A stretch of 64,000 bases of DNA. It comes from Myroides odoratimimus. GTDB lineage: Bacteria; Bacteroidota; Bacteroidia; Flavobacteriales; Flavobacteriaceae. This document shows, piece after piece, positions 54,539 to 62,104 of the stretch. Under the pieces are notes generated by a model, which was not told the DNA's origin, made no database searches, and saw nothing but the letters and a program-made list of their open reading frames with translations. A program made the position numbers and the translations under genes. How positions within the stretch are numbered: the stretch's first letter is position 1; every line of letters starts with the position of its first letter. The stretch lies in contig NZ_BCMQ01000005.1 of NCBI RefSeq assembly GCF_001485415.1, forward strand, positions 227,931 to 291,930. Reading direction: 5' to 3'.

Positions 54539-54991
54539 ATGGATAAAGAAATAAAAGAATATACAAAGCAAGAATTAGGGATATCAGCTATGTCTATTGG
54601 CCAATTAAAACGGATAAGAGTATTAGCAAAAGCGTTATTAATCTTAATTTTATCACAGGTATTGTTAGTAATACTATTTGATCTTTTTTTAAGTGATACA
54701 CTTCAACCTTTAATGAGTCAATTTTTCCTTATCATAATAGCGGGTTTTATAGATGGTAAATTGTTTGGTTTAGGATTGTGTTTCTTATTAGCCTTCTTAA
54801 TATTTGTGTATATATGTTATCTTCTATATAGATTTAGTACATCTTTAAAAATAGCTTTAGAGATGAAGAACAGTAATAAGTTAGAATATAGTTTAGGTAA
54901 TCTTAGTAGGATAACTATACTTATCACTAGTTCTGTTTTAGTAGGTATTATTACTGCATTTATAATTTTTTTCTCAGTTATTAAGTCATGA
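54539..54991 (+). CDS. Small membrane protein, DUF5362-like
   Basis: A 150-residue integral membrane protein with four predicted helices (about residues 30-50, 60-75, 78-100 and 122-147). Between helices 3 and 4 is a polar segment (SLKIALEMKNSNKLEYSLGNLSRI) that matches the pattern of the other small membrane proteins at 54988, 60722 and 61187: a residue run ending in a basic helix, a short Asn/Asp turn, then LE and a further helix. This resembles the DUF5362 family. It overlaps the next gene by four bases (ATGA), so the pair is coupled. Function unknown. Confidence 0.65.
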   Translation: MDKEIKEYTKQELGISAMSIGQLKRIRVLAKALLILILSQVLLVILFDLFLSDTLQPLMSQFFLIIIAGFIDGKLFGLGLCFLLAFLIFVYICYLLYRFSTSLKIALEMKNSNKLEYSLGNLSRITILITSSVLVGIITAFIIFFSVIKS

Positions 54992-55383
54992 ATAATCAAG
55001 TAAATCAACATAGTGAAGATAGCAATCAAAAGTTAGTGCTAACAGAACAATCACTACTCTACTTAAAACGTATTAGTAAGTGGGTTATACCTTTAATTGT
55101 TGTATGTGGAGTCATTAGTTTAGTCAGTTTTTTTGAACTATTTGTGAGGTTATCAAAACAAGAATATCTGCCTGTTTTAATGAATCTGTTAAGTTTTGTA
55201 TTAAGTAGTTATTCATGTATGCATTTGTTCTTTTTAAGTAGACGAATCAGAAAGACCATTATTCATAATTCTGAAGAATTTTTAGAAGACACTTTCAGTA
55301 CTATTCGAAAGTTATTGTTTGTTTTCTGTTTATTCTTTATAATTAATTTAGTTATGACAGTCATTATAGGATTCGTAAGATAG
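54988..55383 (+). CDS. Small membrane protein, DUF5362-like
   Basis: A 131-residue membrane protein with a hydrophilic N-terminal 30 residues and four helices (about 33-52, 60-75, 76-88 and 105-130). The polar segment RRIRKTIIHNSEEFLEDTFSTIRK before the last helix corresponds to that of its neighbours. The overlap ATGA with the preceding gene suggests that both are made together, perhaps as a hetero-oligomer. The stop codon is directly followed by the remnant of a GNAT gene. Confidence 0.62.
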   Translation: MNNQVNQHSEDSNQKLVLTEQSLLYLKRISKWVIPLIVVCGVISLVSFFELFVRLSKQEYLPVLMNLLSFVLSSYSCMHLFFLSRRIRKTIIHNSEEFLEDTFSTIRKLLFVFCLFFIINLVMTVIIGFVR

Positions 55384-55448
55384 AGAAGTAGGAGAATGAT
55401 TTTGACTTCGATGGTCATGTAGGTGTATTGTATGTAATAACACGGTAG
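55384..55448 (+). pseudogene. Remnant of the 3' end of a GNAT acetyltransferase gene
   Basis: In frame from 55392 it reads ENDFDFDGHVGVLYVITR and stop, against ENDFDFDEHIGVLYVIAQ and stop at the end of the GNAT gene 950 bases upstream. The DNA match covers about 60 bases with roughly eight differences and continues a little past the stop codon. Only the tail remains; upstream similarity ends after a deletion near AGAGAAGTAG. It is a decayed duplicate. Confidence 0.85.
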
Positions 55449-55569
55449 AAACATAATACTTTGTGTCTAACATAATACATTCTTAATGATGATCCTTATT
55501 TGATGTAAGATACTAATGAATTGTTTCTCATAAGCTTTTTTTAAAAGAATAGCTCTATCTGTCTAGTAT

Positions 55570-55594
55570 GTCATTCCGACGAAGGAGGAATCTC
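55570..55594 (+). repeat. Single copy of a CATTCCGACGAAGGAGGAATC intergenic motif
   Basis: The core is an imperfect palindrome, ATTCC and GGAAT around a purine-rich centre. Similar CATTCCGACGAAGGAGGAA sequences recur between genes in many Bacteroidota genomes as far as I recall; only one copy is in this window, so the repeat nature is from recall and not seen here. Confidence 0.45.
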
Positions 55595-55684
55595 ATATTA
55601 TAAGACATGCTGTATATGATACAAAGTGTTATGTTTTAAACCTAATCTGTTCAATATAGCATTCTTTATCTGAGTTAGTATACG

Positions 55685-55724
55685 AAAAACGGTTAATAGT
55701 ATAAAAGCTATTAACCGTTTTTTT
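55685..55724 (+). terminator. Strong terminator hairpin behind the membrane-protein pair
   Basis: AAAAACGGTTAATAG and CTATTAACCGTTTTT form a perfect 15-bp stem around an eight-base loop with a T-run. It lies 300 bases after the last complete gene, so it may once have belonged to the lost GNAT copy or serves the long 3' tail. Confidence 0.85.
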
Positions 55725-55789
55725 ATGGCTATAAGTCAACAAGAATAAATAAACACCTCAATGTACTAGAGTTTATCCACATCACTAAA

Positions 55790-55831
55790 ACTGTGAACCG
55801 CGAACTGATAACAGTAAACTGTTAACCAATC
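55790..55831 (+). repeat. Six tandem 7-bp units
   Basis: Units begin at 55790, 55797, 55804, 55811, 55818 and 55825 with the pattern AC(T/C/A)GnnA; examples are ACTGTGA, ACTGATA and ACTGTTA. The last unit (ACCAATC) is degenerate. The array runs straight into a 21-bp spaced direct repeat. Confidence 0.8.
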
Positions 55832-55864
55832 CCCATTCGCGCAGTAAATACTCCCATTCGCGCA
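55832..55864 (+). promoter_or_regulatory. 21-bp spaced direct repeat, candidate LytTR operator
   Basis: CCCATTCGCGCA occurs at 55832-55843 and again at 55853-55864, exactly 21 bp apart. LytTR-type regulators bind pairs of direct repeats spaced about two helical turns. The second copy's TTCGCGCA (55857) is 38 bp upstream of the -7 element of the receptor gene; the octamer recurs at 58086 with the same distance to the next gene's -7 element. Confidence 0.65.
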
Positions 55865-55894
55865 CTCGTTTTTTTAGAAGTTGTGTTGTCAGAT

Positions 55895-55902
55895 TACGTT
55901 TG
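55895..55902 (+). promoter_or_regulatory. -7 promoter element of the TonB-dependent receptor gene
   Basis: TACGTTTG matches TAnnTTTG, 24 bases before the ATG at 55927. Confidence 0.75.
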
Positions 55903-55926
55903 TGATAGAGTTAATCAAGAAGAAAG

Positions 55927-58059
55927 ATGAGAACACTACTATGTTTGTTATTAACCATGTGTTTAGGTGCTTTACAGGCACAACAGATTCAACTATCGGG
56001 TACAGTGGTAAACGATAAGAATAAACCAATCGAGAATGTGAATGTATACCTTGAAGATAGCTTTGAAGGAGGATTGACCGATGCGAAAGGGCATTTCAGT
56101 TTTATAGTTACAGATACAGTAGTGAGTGGCGTACTGAAGTTAATGCACCCACAGTATGGCAATCTAGATGTAGAGATCAATACAAAGGAGAATTATAATG
56201 AACATTTTGTGTTAAGTGGGCAAGATGAGGTGATGGGAGAGATACTTATTACTACGAATAGTAAGAATAAGAGAGGACGCGCAGAGAGTATAGGATTAAA
56301 TGCGATGGATGTAGTGAGTACTGCGGGTAGCCCTGGTAATATTATGGGAGTCCTAAGTACCATGCCAGGAGCGCAGACCAATGGAGAAGATGGGAGGCTA
56401 CTGATACGTGGAGGTAGAGCAGAGGAGAGTGGTATATTCGTCAATGGTGTAAGGGTGTTTCAGCCTTATACTTCTTCGGTGGGTAATGTACCTGTGCGTT
56501 CTAAGTTTAATCCATTTCTGTTTAAGGGAATGTCCTTCTCAGCAGGAGGGTATAGCGCAGAGTTTGGAGATGCGCTATCAGGAGTATTACAGTTAGATAC
56601 ATCAGATGAGATAGATCCTTCACGTAGAGATTACTCTATCTCTACTGTAGGAGGGAGCTTCGCGCAGACACATCAGTGGGGCAAGAACTCGCTGTCATAT
56701 AGTCTAAACTATCTAAACTTAGGAGCCTATACTGCAGTGGTAAGACAGCGATATAATACTAAAAAACCATTCTCTACAGCTTCTGGAGAGATGATGTATA
56801 AGCGCGAGATTAAGGACGGAGGATATAAACTATATACTGCTGTAGACTTCTCTACCATTAAGTATGAGCAAGAGATACAACCAAGTAATCGAGTAGATAC
56901 ACTAGGCTTTAAGTCGAGTAATGTGTATATGAATAGTGTGTTCTTTAAGAAGCTTACTCCTTATATGAGACTTGATATTGGTACAGGGTTAGGGTATATG
57001 GATTATACAGGAGATAGCAATGATTTGAGTGTAAAGAAGATTAGTTGGGATGTGAATCAGAAGGTGAAGTTGTCTTATCAGTGGAATGGGCAGTTTCAGT
57101 TTTTTGTTGGGGTAGATGTACAGGCTTCTAAGTTAGATTTGACGAGAAGTAAAGGAAGTAGAGCAGAAGACTTAGGTACGGATGCGAATAGATGGGCATT
57201 GTTTTTTGAGAACAATTGGAAGATAACATCAGACTTGTCATTGAGAGCTGGTTTGAGAACGAGTAAGTATTCAGAGATAGAAGATTGGACAGTGGAGCCA
57301 CGAGCGATGCTGACGTATCAGATGACATCTAAGCATCAGATGTCTTTCTCTTATGGGGTGTTTAATCAAGCGATGAACTTAGAACAGTCATTAGCAGTGA
57401 AACAAGAAGACTGGATGCAGGCTAATCATTATATACTGAACTATACTTATGAGTTTAGAAAACGTCTATTGAGAGCAGAGATGTTCTATAAAGATTACAG
57501 TAAGTTGTTATTAACTCCACTGGGTAAACCAAGTGAGTATGCACAGTTAGGAGAGGGGTATGCAAAGGGATTTGATTTGTTTTGGAAAGATAATATCACG
57601 TTTAAGAATTTTAGCTATTGGGTAACCTATACTTACATTGACTCTCAACGTAAAGAGATGTATTGGAACGAATGGATACAGCCGTCTTATGTAGTGAAGC
57701 ACAATTTCTCTGTGGTGACGAAGTACTGGATAGAGCAATGGAAGTCTCAGGTGAGTATGACGTATAACTACAGTAGCCCACGTCACTTTCACGATATAAA
57801 TACAACTAATAAAGCTACTTATGAGAGTAGTCCCATACACAATGTAAGTATGAGCTGGGCTTATCTATTCAGTGGGCAAAAGATAGTGTACTTATCAGTA
57901 GATAATTTGTTAGGACGCAATCCTGTGTATGCTTATCAGTTTAATCAACGAGGGGGACAACCTGATATCACAAATGCCTCTGCAAAGCGATTTATATATG
58001 TAGGGTTTATGTGGACAATAAGTGCTGATAAGAAGAAAAACCAATTAGAGAATTTGTAA
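55927..58059 (+). CDS. TonB-dependent receptor with carboxypeptidase-like N-terminal domain
   Basis: A 710-residue outer-membrane receptor. Signal peptide MRTLLCLLLTMCLGALQAQ, CarboxypepD_reg-like domain (about residues 22-100: LSGTVVNDKNKPIENVNVYL), plug domain (about 115-230: GSPGNIMGVLSTMPGAQ, LLIRGGRAEESGIFVNGVRV) and a barrel of ordinary size. It is smaller than SusC proteins and has no SusD partner, so it more likely takes up a metal complex, cofactor or small peptide. The shared operator-like octamer, and a LytS/LytTR pair 750 bases downstream, suggest regulated expression together with the secreted protein that follows. Confidence 0.9.
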   Translation: MRTLLCLLLTMCLGALQAQQIQLSGTVVNDKNKPIENVNVYLEDSFEGGLTDAKGHFSFIVTDTVVSGVLKLMHPQYGNLDVEINTKENYNEHFVLSGQDEVMGEILITTNSKNKRGRAESIGLNAMDVVSTAGSPGNIMGVLSTMPGAQTNGEDGRLLIRGGRAEESGIFVNGVRVFQPYTSSVGNVPVRSKFNPFLFKGMSFSAGGYSAEFGDALSGVLQLDTSDEIDPSRRDYSISTVGGSFAQTHQWGKNSLSYSLNYLNLGAYTAVVRQRYNTKKPFSTASGEMMYKREIKDGGYKLYTAVDFSTIKYEQEIQPSNRVDTLGFKSSNVYMNSVFFKKLTPYMRLDIGTGLGYMDYTGDSNDLSVKKISWDVNQKVKLSYQWNGQFQFFVGVDVQASKLDLTRSKGSRAEDLGTDANRWALFFENNWKITSDLSLRAGLRTSKYSEIEDWTVEPRAMLTYQMTSKHQMSFSYGVFNQAMNLEQSLAVKQEDWMQANHYILNYTYEFRKRLLRAEMFYKDYSKLLLTPLGKPSEYAQLGEGYAKGFDLFWKDNITFKNFSYWVTYTYIDSQRKEMYWNEWIQPSYVVKHNFSVVTKYWIEQWKSQVSMTYNYSSPRHFHDINTTNKATYESSPIHNVSMSWAYLFSGQKIVYLSVDNLLGRNPVYAYQFNQRGGQPDITNASAKRFIYVGFMWTISADKKKNQLENL

Positions 58060-58085
58060 AACAACTTAAACATTAGAAACAACAG

Positions 58086-58131
58086 TTCGCGCAGTTCGTT
58101 TTTTAAAGATTTGATAGTCAGTGTAGATTTG
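58086..58131 (+). promoter_or_regulatory. Operator-like octamer and promoter of the TPR-like gene
   Basis: TTCGCGCA at 58086-58093 and the -7 element TAGATTTG at 58124-58131 are 38 bp apart, the same distance as in front of the receptor gene. Both octamers are followed by TCGTTTTTT and a GTCAG just before the -7 element. Unlike the receptor promoter, I see only one copy of the octamer. Confidence 0.65.
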
Positions 58132-58155
58132 TTGTGTAATTAAATAATTAGAAAG

Positions 58156-58776
58156 ATGAAAAAGTTATTGATTTTATTATTCAGTGTATTTAGTGTAATG
58201 AGTTTCGGACAATCTAAATACGAGGCAGGAATGCAAAAAGCGATGCAACAATGGCAAAGTGGGCAATCGAAAGAAGCAGTGGCTATGCTAGACCGCATAG
58301 CGATGTCTGATAAAGAGAATTGGATACCAGTGTACTACAAGGTGTTTATAAGTATCACAGGAGGGTTTAGTAATCCGCAGGCTGATAATATAGAAGATAT
58401 CGTAGCAGCTAACCGCGTACTAATAGACCAATGGTTAGAAAAGGGAGGAAGTGAGTGGTATGTATTAAAAGGAATGAATGAGACACTAGAGTTAATTACT
58501 GATCCGATGAATAAGGGGATGGTACAGACTCCAATTATCAATAAAGCGTATGATAAGTCGATAGAGTTAGATCCTACTAATCCGAGAGCGGTGTACTCTG
58601 TGGCAAGTTTTCAGATTAATAGCGCTAAGTTTATGAAGGTAGATATGACTTATTACTGTAAGATGCTAGAGAAGTCGATAGAGCTATTCGATAAACAGAA
58701 GAGTGATGTGCCATTTTATCCATCATGGGGGAAAGATTGGGCATTAAAAACACAAGAATTGTGTAAAGGGAAATAA
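58156..58776 (+). CDS. Secreted TPR-like protein
   Basis: A 206-residue protein with signal peptide MKKLLILLFSVFSVMSFGQ and no lipobox. The mature part is all-helical: EAGMQKAMQQWQSGQSKEAVAMLDRIA (about residues 24-50) and KAYDKSIELDPTNPRAVYSVAS (about 129-150) look like TPR units, the second with the classic ELDPTNPRA turn. It probably binds a peptide or partner protein in the periplasm or outside. Its promoter copies that of the receptor gene, and the LytS-like kinase gene lies 36 bases downstream, so the four genes look like one functional locus. Confidence 0.75.
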   Translation: MKKLLILLFSVFSVMSFGQSKYEAGMQKAMQQWQSGQSKEAVAMLDRIAMSDKENWIPVYYKVFISITGGFSNPQADNIEDIVAANRVLIDQWLEKGGSEWYVLKGMNETLELITDPMNKGMVQTPIINKAYDKSIELDPTNPRAVYSVASFQINSAKFMKVDMTYYCKMLEKSIELFDKQKSDVPFYPSWGKDWALKTQELCKGK

Positions 58777-58812
58777 TTGTTACTGTCTTTGTTGTAATTT
58801 AGATTTTTATAC

Positions 58813-59904
58813 ATGAGAACTATGGTTATTAATTGGCGTCGACATATTCTATTAGCTACCAGCTTTGGATTGATTTTAAGTTTAATGATATCTTACTATT
58901 CTTTTCAAGATAAAGGGATGAGTTTTTTTGAGTTGTTTGGTAATGCTCGTTTTCAAAAAGCTACATTCTCTTCATTTGTATTATCAGTACTGATCTATCT
59001 GTCTAATTTTATTACAAGCACTTTAGTTTGTTGGGGGATAGAGAGGCATGAAAAAAAGATAAAAGGACAGTTAAGTAAGAAGGTTAGTAATATAGCGTTC
59101 TTTATAAATGGTATCATTACTTCTGTTACTGCCTATTATCTGTTCTTAGCTATAATGCTCAATATCTTTTATGGTTTATCGTTTAAAGACTTTTACAATG
59201 GAGATCATATGCGCTTTGGTAACTTCTTAGCAATTGTGTTGATTAGTGTATTTATTTTACTTGTTGTATTCATATTTGCTTATAATGATCAATTAAGGTT
59301 GTTAGAGTTGAAGAATAAGGAAATAGAGATAGAATTACAGAAGAGTCAGATAGAGAGTATGAAAGAGCAGCTATCGCCACACTTCTTGTTTAACAATATG
59401 AATGTACTGATAAGTACAATACAAGAGGATCCTGTTAAGGCAGAACAGTTCGCCCGTTCGTTCTCTAAAATTTATAGGTATGTATTAGAAAGATTAGACA
59501 ATACATCATGTGCTCTATCTGATGAGGTAGCTTTTATAAAAGACTATGTATATCTACTCAATGTGCGTTATGATAATGCTATTGATTTCAGAATTAGTGA
59601 TGAGGTGATGCACTATAGCGATATACAAGTACCTACGTTATGTCTACAGATTTTGATAGAGAATGTAGTAAAGCACAATATAATTCCTTCTGATGGAAAA
59701 ATTAGTGTGATACTTACTGTAGAAGATAATGGTTTAGTGCTGTGGAATGAAAGATGTGCGAAGCCTAAACAAGTAGATTCAACTGGATTAGGACTTCAGA
59801 ATTTGTCTAAGCGAAGTCTGTTGTTGTTTAAACAAGATATTGTGATAAAAGATTTAGAAGATAGTTTTAGCGTTAGAATACCTTTAGTTAGAAAAGACAG
59901 CTGA
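58813..59904 (+). CDS. LytS-type sensor histidine kinase
   Basis: A 363-residue membrane kinase with four predicted helices (about residues 12-30, 48-72, 96-118 and 135-158), a coiled-coil linker and a His_kinase domain: the phosphorylated histidine is in QLSPHFLFNNMNVL (about residue 189), the ATP-binding N-box in LCLQILIENVVKHNI and the G-box in STGLGLQNLSKR. There is no recognisable extracytoplasmic sensor domain, so signals are probably read within the membrane or through partners. Its stop overlaps the start of the response regulator (TGATG), i.e. a tightly coupled pair. Confidence 0.93.
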   Translation: MRTMVINWRRHILLATSFGLILSLMISYYSFQDKGMSFFELFGNARFQKATFSSFVLSVLIYLSNFITSTLVCWGIERHEKKIKGQLSKKVSNIAFFINGIITSVTAYYLFLAIMLNIFYGLSFKDFYNGDHMRFGNFLAIVLISVFILLVVFIFAYNDQLRLLELKNKEIEIELQKSQIESMKEQLSPHFLFNNMNVLISTIQEDPVKAEQFARSFSKIYRYVLERLDNTSCALSDEVAFIKDYVYLLNVRYDNAIDFRISDEVMHYSDIQVPTLCLQILIENVVKHNIIPSDGKISVILTVEDNGLVLWNERCAKPKQVDSTGLGLQNLSKRSLLLFKQDIVIKDLEDSFSVRIPLVRKDS

Positions 59905-60647
59905 TGAAAATAGTAATTATAGAAGACGAGAAGCCTGCAGCAAGGCTGTTAAGTAGAGAATTAGAAAAACTTGGGTTAGAAGTACAGCATACGCTGTATT
60001 CTGTAAGTGAGGCTATCCCTTGGTTTGTGCAACATGAGCACCCAGACTTGATATTTGCTGATATACAGTTAGCGGATGGGCTGTCATTAGAGATATTCGA
60101 ACAAGTAGAGATTAAGAGTGCTATCATCTTTGTCACAAGTTTTGATCACTATGCGATTAAGGCATTTAAACTAAACAGCATTGATTATCTACTAAAGCCA
60201 ATAGAGCCAACAGAACTATTAGGTGCTATTAATAAATACAAGTCACAACAACGCAGTACAACACAGACCGTAGAAAACCTTAGGCAAAGTATAGGTGGGA
60301 ATAGTTATGCAAAACGGCTGATGATAAAAGTGGGGATGCAGATAAAGATGGTGTTGGTAGATGAGGTGGTGTGTTTTTATAGAGAGGATAGAGGAGTGTA
60401 TGTCTCTACAGTAGAAGGAAAGACTCATCTGCTAGAAGAAGGCTCTATAGAAGCAGCTATTAAAATGGTCAACCCAGAGAAGTTCTTTCGAGTGAATAGA
60501 TCTCAAGTAGTGTGTATCGATTATATAGAACAGATCGTACAACTGTCTACTGCTCGATTAAAACTAACGATGAGGAATTATACAGATGAGGTGATTGTGA
60601 GTAGAGAAAGAGTGAGTGAATTTAAGAGCTGGTTAGCGGAGAATTAG
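59904..60647 (+). CDS. LytTR-family response regulator
   Basis: A 247-residue response regulator. The receiver domain (residues 1-120) has the acidic EDE pair (residues 6-8), the phosphoacceptor Asp in DLIFADIQLADG (about 53), a Thr/Ser (FVTSFDH) and Lys in IDYLLKPIEP. The LytTR DNA-binding domain (about 140-247) contains VVCFYREDRGVYVSTVEGK and FFRVNRSQVVCIDYIEQIVQ. LytTR proteins bind paired direct repeats upstream of promoters, which fits the 21-bp spaced repeat at 55832. The probable targets are the receptor and TPR-like genes upstream. Confidence 0.94.
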   Translation: MKIVIIEDEKPAARLLSRELEKLGLEVQHTLYSVSEAIPWFVQHEHPDLIFADIQLADGLSLEIFEQVEIKSAIIFVTSFDHYAIKAFKLNSIDYLLKPIEPTELLGAINKYKSQQRSTTQTVENLRQSIGGNSYAKRLMIKVGMQIKMVLVDEVVCFYREDRGVYVSTVEGKTHLLEEGSIEAAIKMVNPEKFFRVNRSQVVCIDYIEQIVQLSTARLKLTMRNYTDEVIVSRERVSEFKSWLAEN

Positions 60648-60721
60648 TAAGAAGTAAAAAGGATAATAGTAGTCCTAGATTTATTTAGTAATTTGGTGAG
60701 GATAAATAATACCTATTATTA

Positions 60722-61177
60722 ATGAATGAAGGTTACGAACAAATCACAGAGAGTAATATAAAAGTACTTACTTCTATGCATAGTGGTTTAGGACTATTAG
60801 GAACTTATATGAATCGGGTAAGTTATGTGACGATGTTACTTTCTTTAGGAGGAGTAGGGTATACATTATACTATATGAAGTATAAGGTAAAACCCCCAAT
60901 GTTTGATAACCCAGCGTTAGATGATCGACTAATGACAGAAGATACCTGTTTAATATTAGCAGGGGGTTGTGTGATTTTCTTTTTGATTAATGTACACCTG
61001 ATGAATAGTAGTAAGAAATTGAGAAAAGCTGTGGATGTGAATAATGTGGAGTTATTAGAGAGTGGATTAATGAGCGTGAGCTGGAGTATGAGGATTATGG
61101 GGATATTTATTATGCTGTTAGTATCCTCTTTTATCGGCTGGATTGCTTATTCATTAGTGATAATTGATTTACCTTAA
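60722..61177 (+). CDS. Small membrane protein, DUF5362-like
   Basis: A 151-residue membrane protein: hydrophilic N-terminus (to about 30), helices near 32-50, 79-96 and 120-148, with a polar segment NSSKKLRKAVDVNNVELLESGLMSVSWSMR before the last helix (given here in short: KKLRKAVDVNN and VELLESG). The layout is that of the pair at 54.5-55.4 kb. It lies 74 bases after the response regulator and 9 bases before a similar gene. Function unknown; co-regulation with the two-component genes is possible but not shown. Confidence 0.65.
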   Translation: MNEGYEQITESNIKVLTSMHSGLGLLGTYMNRVSYVTMLLSLGGVGYTLYYMKYKVKPPMFDNPALDDRLMTEDTCLILAGGCVIFFLINVHLMNSSKKLRKAVDVNNVELLESGLMSVSWSMRIMGIFIMLLVSSFIGWIAYSLVIIDLP

Positions 61178-61186
61178 TTTGTTTGA

Positions 61187-61555
61187 ATGATGACAAAAGA
61201 ATTTGTGTTTACTCAAAAGATACAGTCATATTTGAGAAGTATTGGTAGATGGGGAGCGTTTATAGCTGTGTGTAATTTGATGTTAAGTGTCTTATTAGTG
61301 ATTATGTTTGGGATAGCATATTCAGATAAGATGATAGTCGTTTTCACTTTAGCTATTTTGTTTTTTCTTCAATTAGTTTCTGTAATAGGAATGTTAAACT
61401 ATAGTATAGGCTTAAAGTCAGCCATTAGAAATCATGATAGAGAAGGGCTAGAGTATGCAATAGAAGGGATTAAAGGTTATTTTAAATATCTGTTCTTCAC
61501 ACTGTGTTTAGCATTTTTAGCTTTAGGAATAGGTTTGCTTTTAGTAGGATGGTAA
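61187..61555 (+). CDS. Small membrane protein, DUF5362-like
   Basis: A 122-residue membrane protein with helices near 22-45, 48-68 and 98-121. The segment LKSAIRNHDREGLEYAIEGI, then KGYFKYLFF, shows most clearly the pattern shared with the other three: a basic helix end, an Asn/Asp turn, a Leu-Glu pair and an aromatic Lys-Tyr-Phe step into the last helix, as in DUF5362 proteins. It begins nine bases after its neighbour. Function unknown. Confidence 0.68.
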   Translation: MMTKEFVFTQKIQSYLRSIGRWGAFIAVCNLMLSVLLVIMFGIAYSDKMIVVFTLAILFFLQLVSVIGMLNYSIGLKSAIRNHDREGLEYAIEGIKGYFKYLFFTLCLAFLALGIGLLLVGW

Positions 61556-61849
61556 GTGTATAGAAGTTAGCTGTTTGGTCAGCTGTTTTATGTACTAATA
61601 CCTTAGTAGATAGTATAGGAAACAATGTGATCTTAAGTATTCGTATAGAATTTTTGAAATTGTTGTTTTTGGGAGGGAAACCTCAAAGAGTGGGTAATAA
61701 TTAGGTAAGAGGCTCTAAGAATGTTCACACTCGTTTCTATGGCTGTTAGTTCTCTATCTTTATTTCTTAGATAAACGATAAGTATTTGTTTTTAAGTATA
61801 TGTTTTTTAAAAAAAGATGTTTTTTTATTGTGATGAATAAAAAAAGTTT
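61556..61849. other. Intergenic region before the rpsU promoter
   Basis: About 290 bases with no convincing open frame. I see no strong hairpin, so the terminator of the membrane-protein pair is not obvious. Poly-A and poly-T tracts increase towards the rpsU promoter. Confidence 0.5.
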
Positions 61850-61857
61850 TACTTTTG
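61850..61857 (+). promoter_or_regulatory. -7 promoter element of rpsU
   Basis: TACTTTTG matches TAnnTTTG, with a TTG about 19-21 bases upstream as a -33 candidate. Transcripts would start near 61864. Confidence 0.8.
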
Positions 61858-61870
61858 CACCACTAATGAG

Positions 61871-61878
61871 AGGAGGTG
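61871..61878 (+). promoter_or_regulatory. Strong Shine-Dalgarno sequence of rpsU
   Basis: AGGAGGTG is fully complementary to the anti-Shine-Dalgarno end of 16S rRNA, nine bases before the ATG at 61888. It contains the GTG (61876) that would otherwise look like an upstream start. Other genes in this window lack such sites. In Flavobacteriia, S21 helps hide the anti-Shine-Dalgarno, so rpsU mRNA can be favoured by ribosomes lacking S21. Confidence 0.9.
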
Positions 61879-61887
61879 TATGAAAAC

Positions 61888-62082
61888 ATGTTAATCATTC
61901 CAATTAAAGACGGAGAAAATATCGATAGAGCACTTAAGCGCTATAAAAGAAAATTTGACAGAACAGGAACTTTACGTCAGTTAAGATCTCGTCAGGCATT
62001 CTTAAAACCGTCTGTACTTAAAAGAGACAAAATGCAAAAAGCTGCATACGTTCAACACTTGAAAGATTCAGTAGAAATCTAA
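61888..62082 (+). CDS. rpsU: 30S ribosomal protein bS21
   Basis: A 64-residue basic protein starting MLIIPIKDGENIDRALKRYK, with GTLRQLRSRQAFLKPSVLKR and KAAYVQHLKDSVEI, typical of Bacteroidota bS21. It sits near the 3' end of 16S rRNA on the 30S platform. A GTG four codons upstream is in frame but lies within the Shine-Dalgarno sequence, so the ATG at 61888 is correct. The upstream site and known flavobacterial biology point to autoregulation. Downstream hairpin contains the promoter of xerC. Confidence 0.97.
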   Translation: MLIIPIKDGENIDRALKRYKRKFDRTGTLRQLRSRQAFLKPSVLKRDKMQKAAYVQHLKDSVEI

Positions 62083-62104
62083 TAAGTATTGAATATTAAA
62101 AAAT

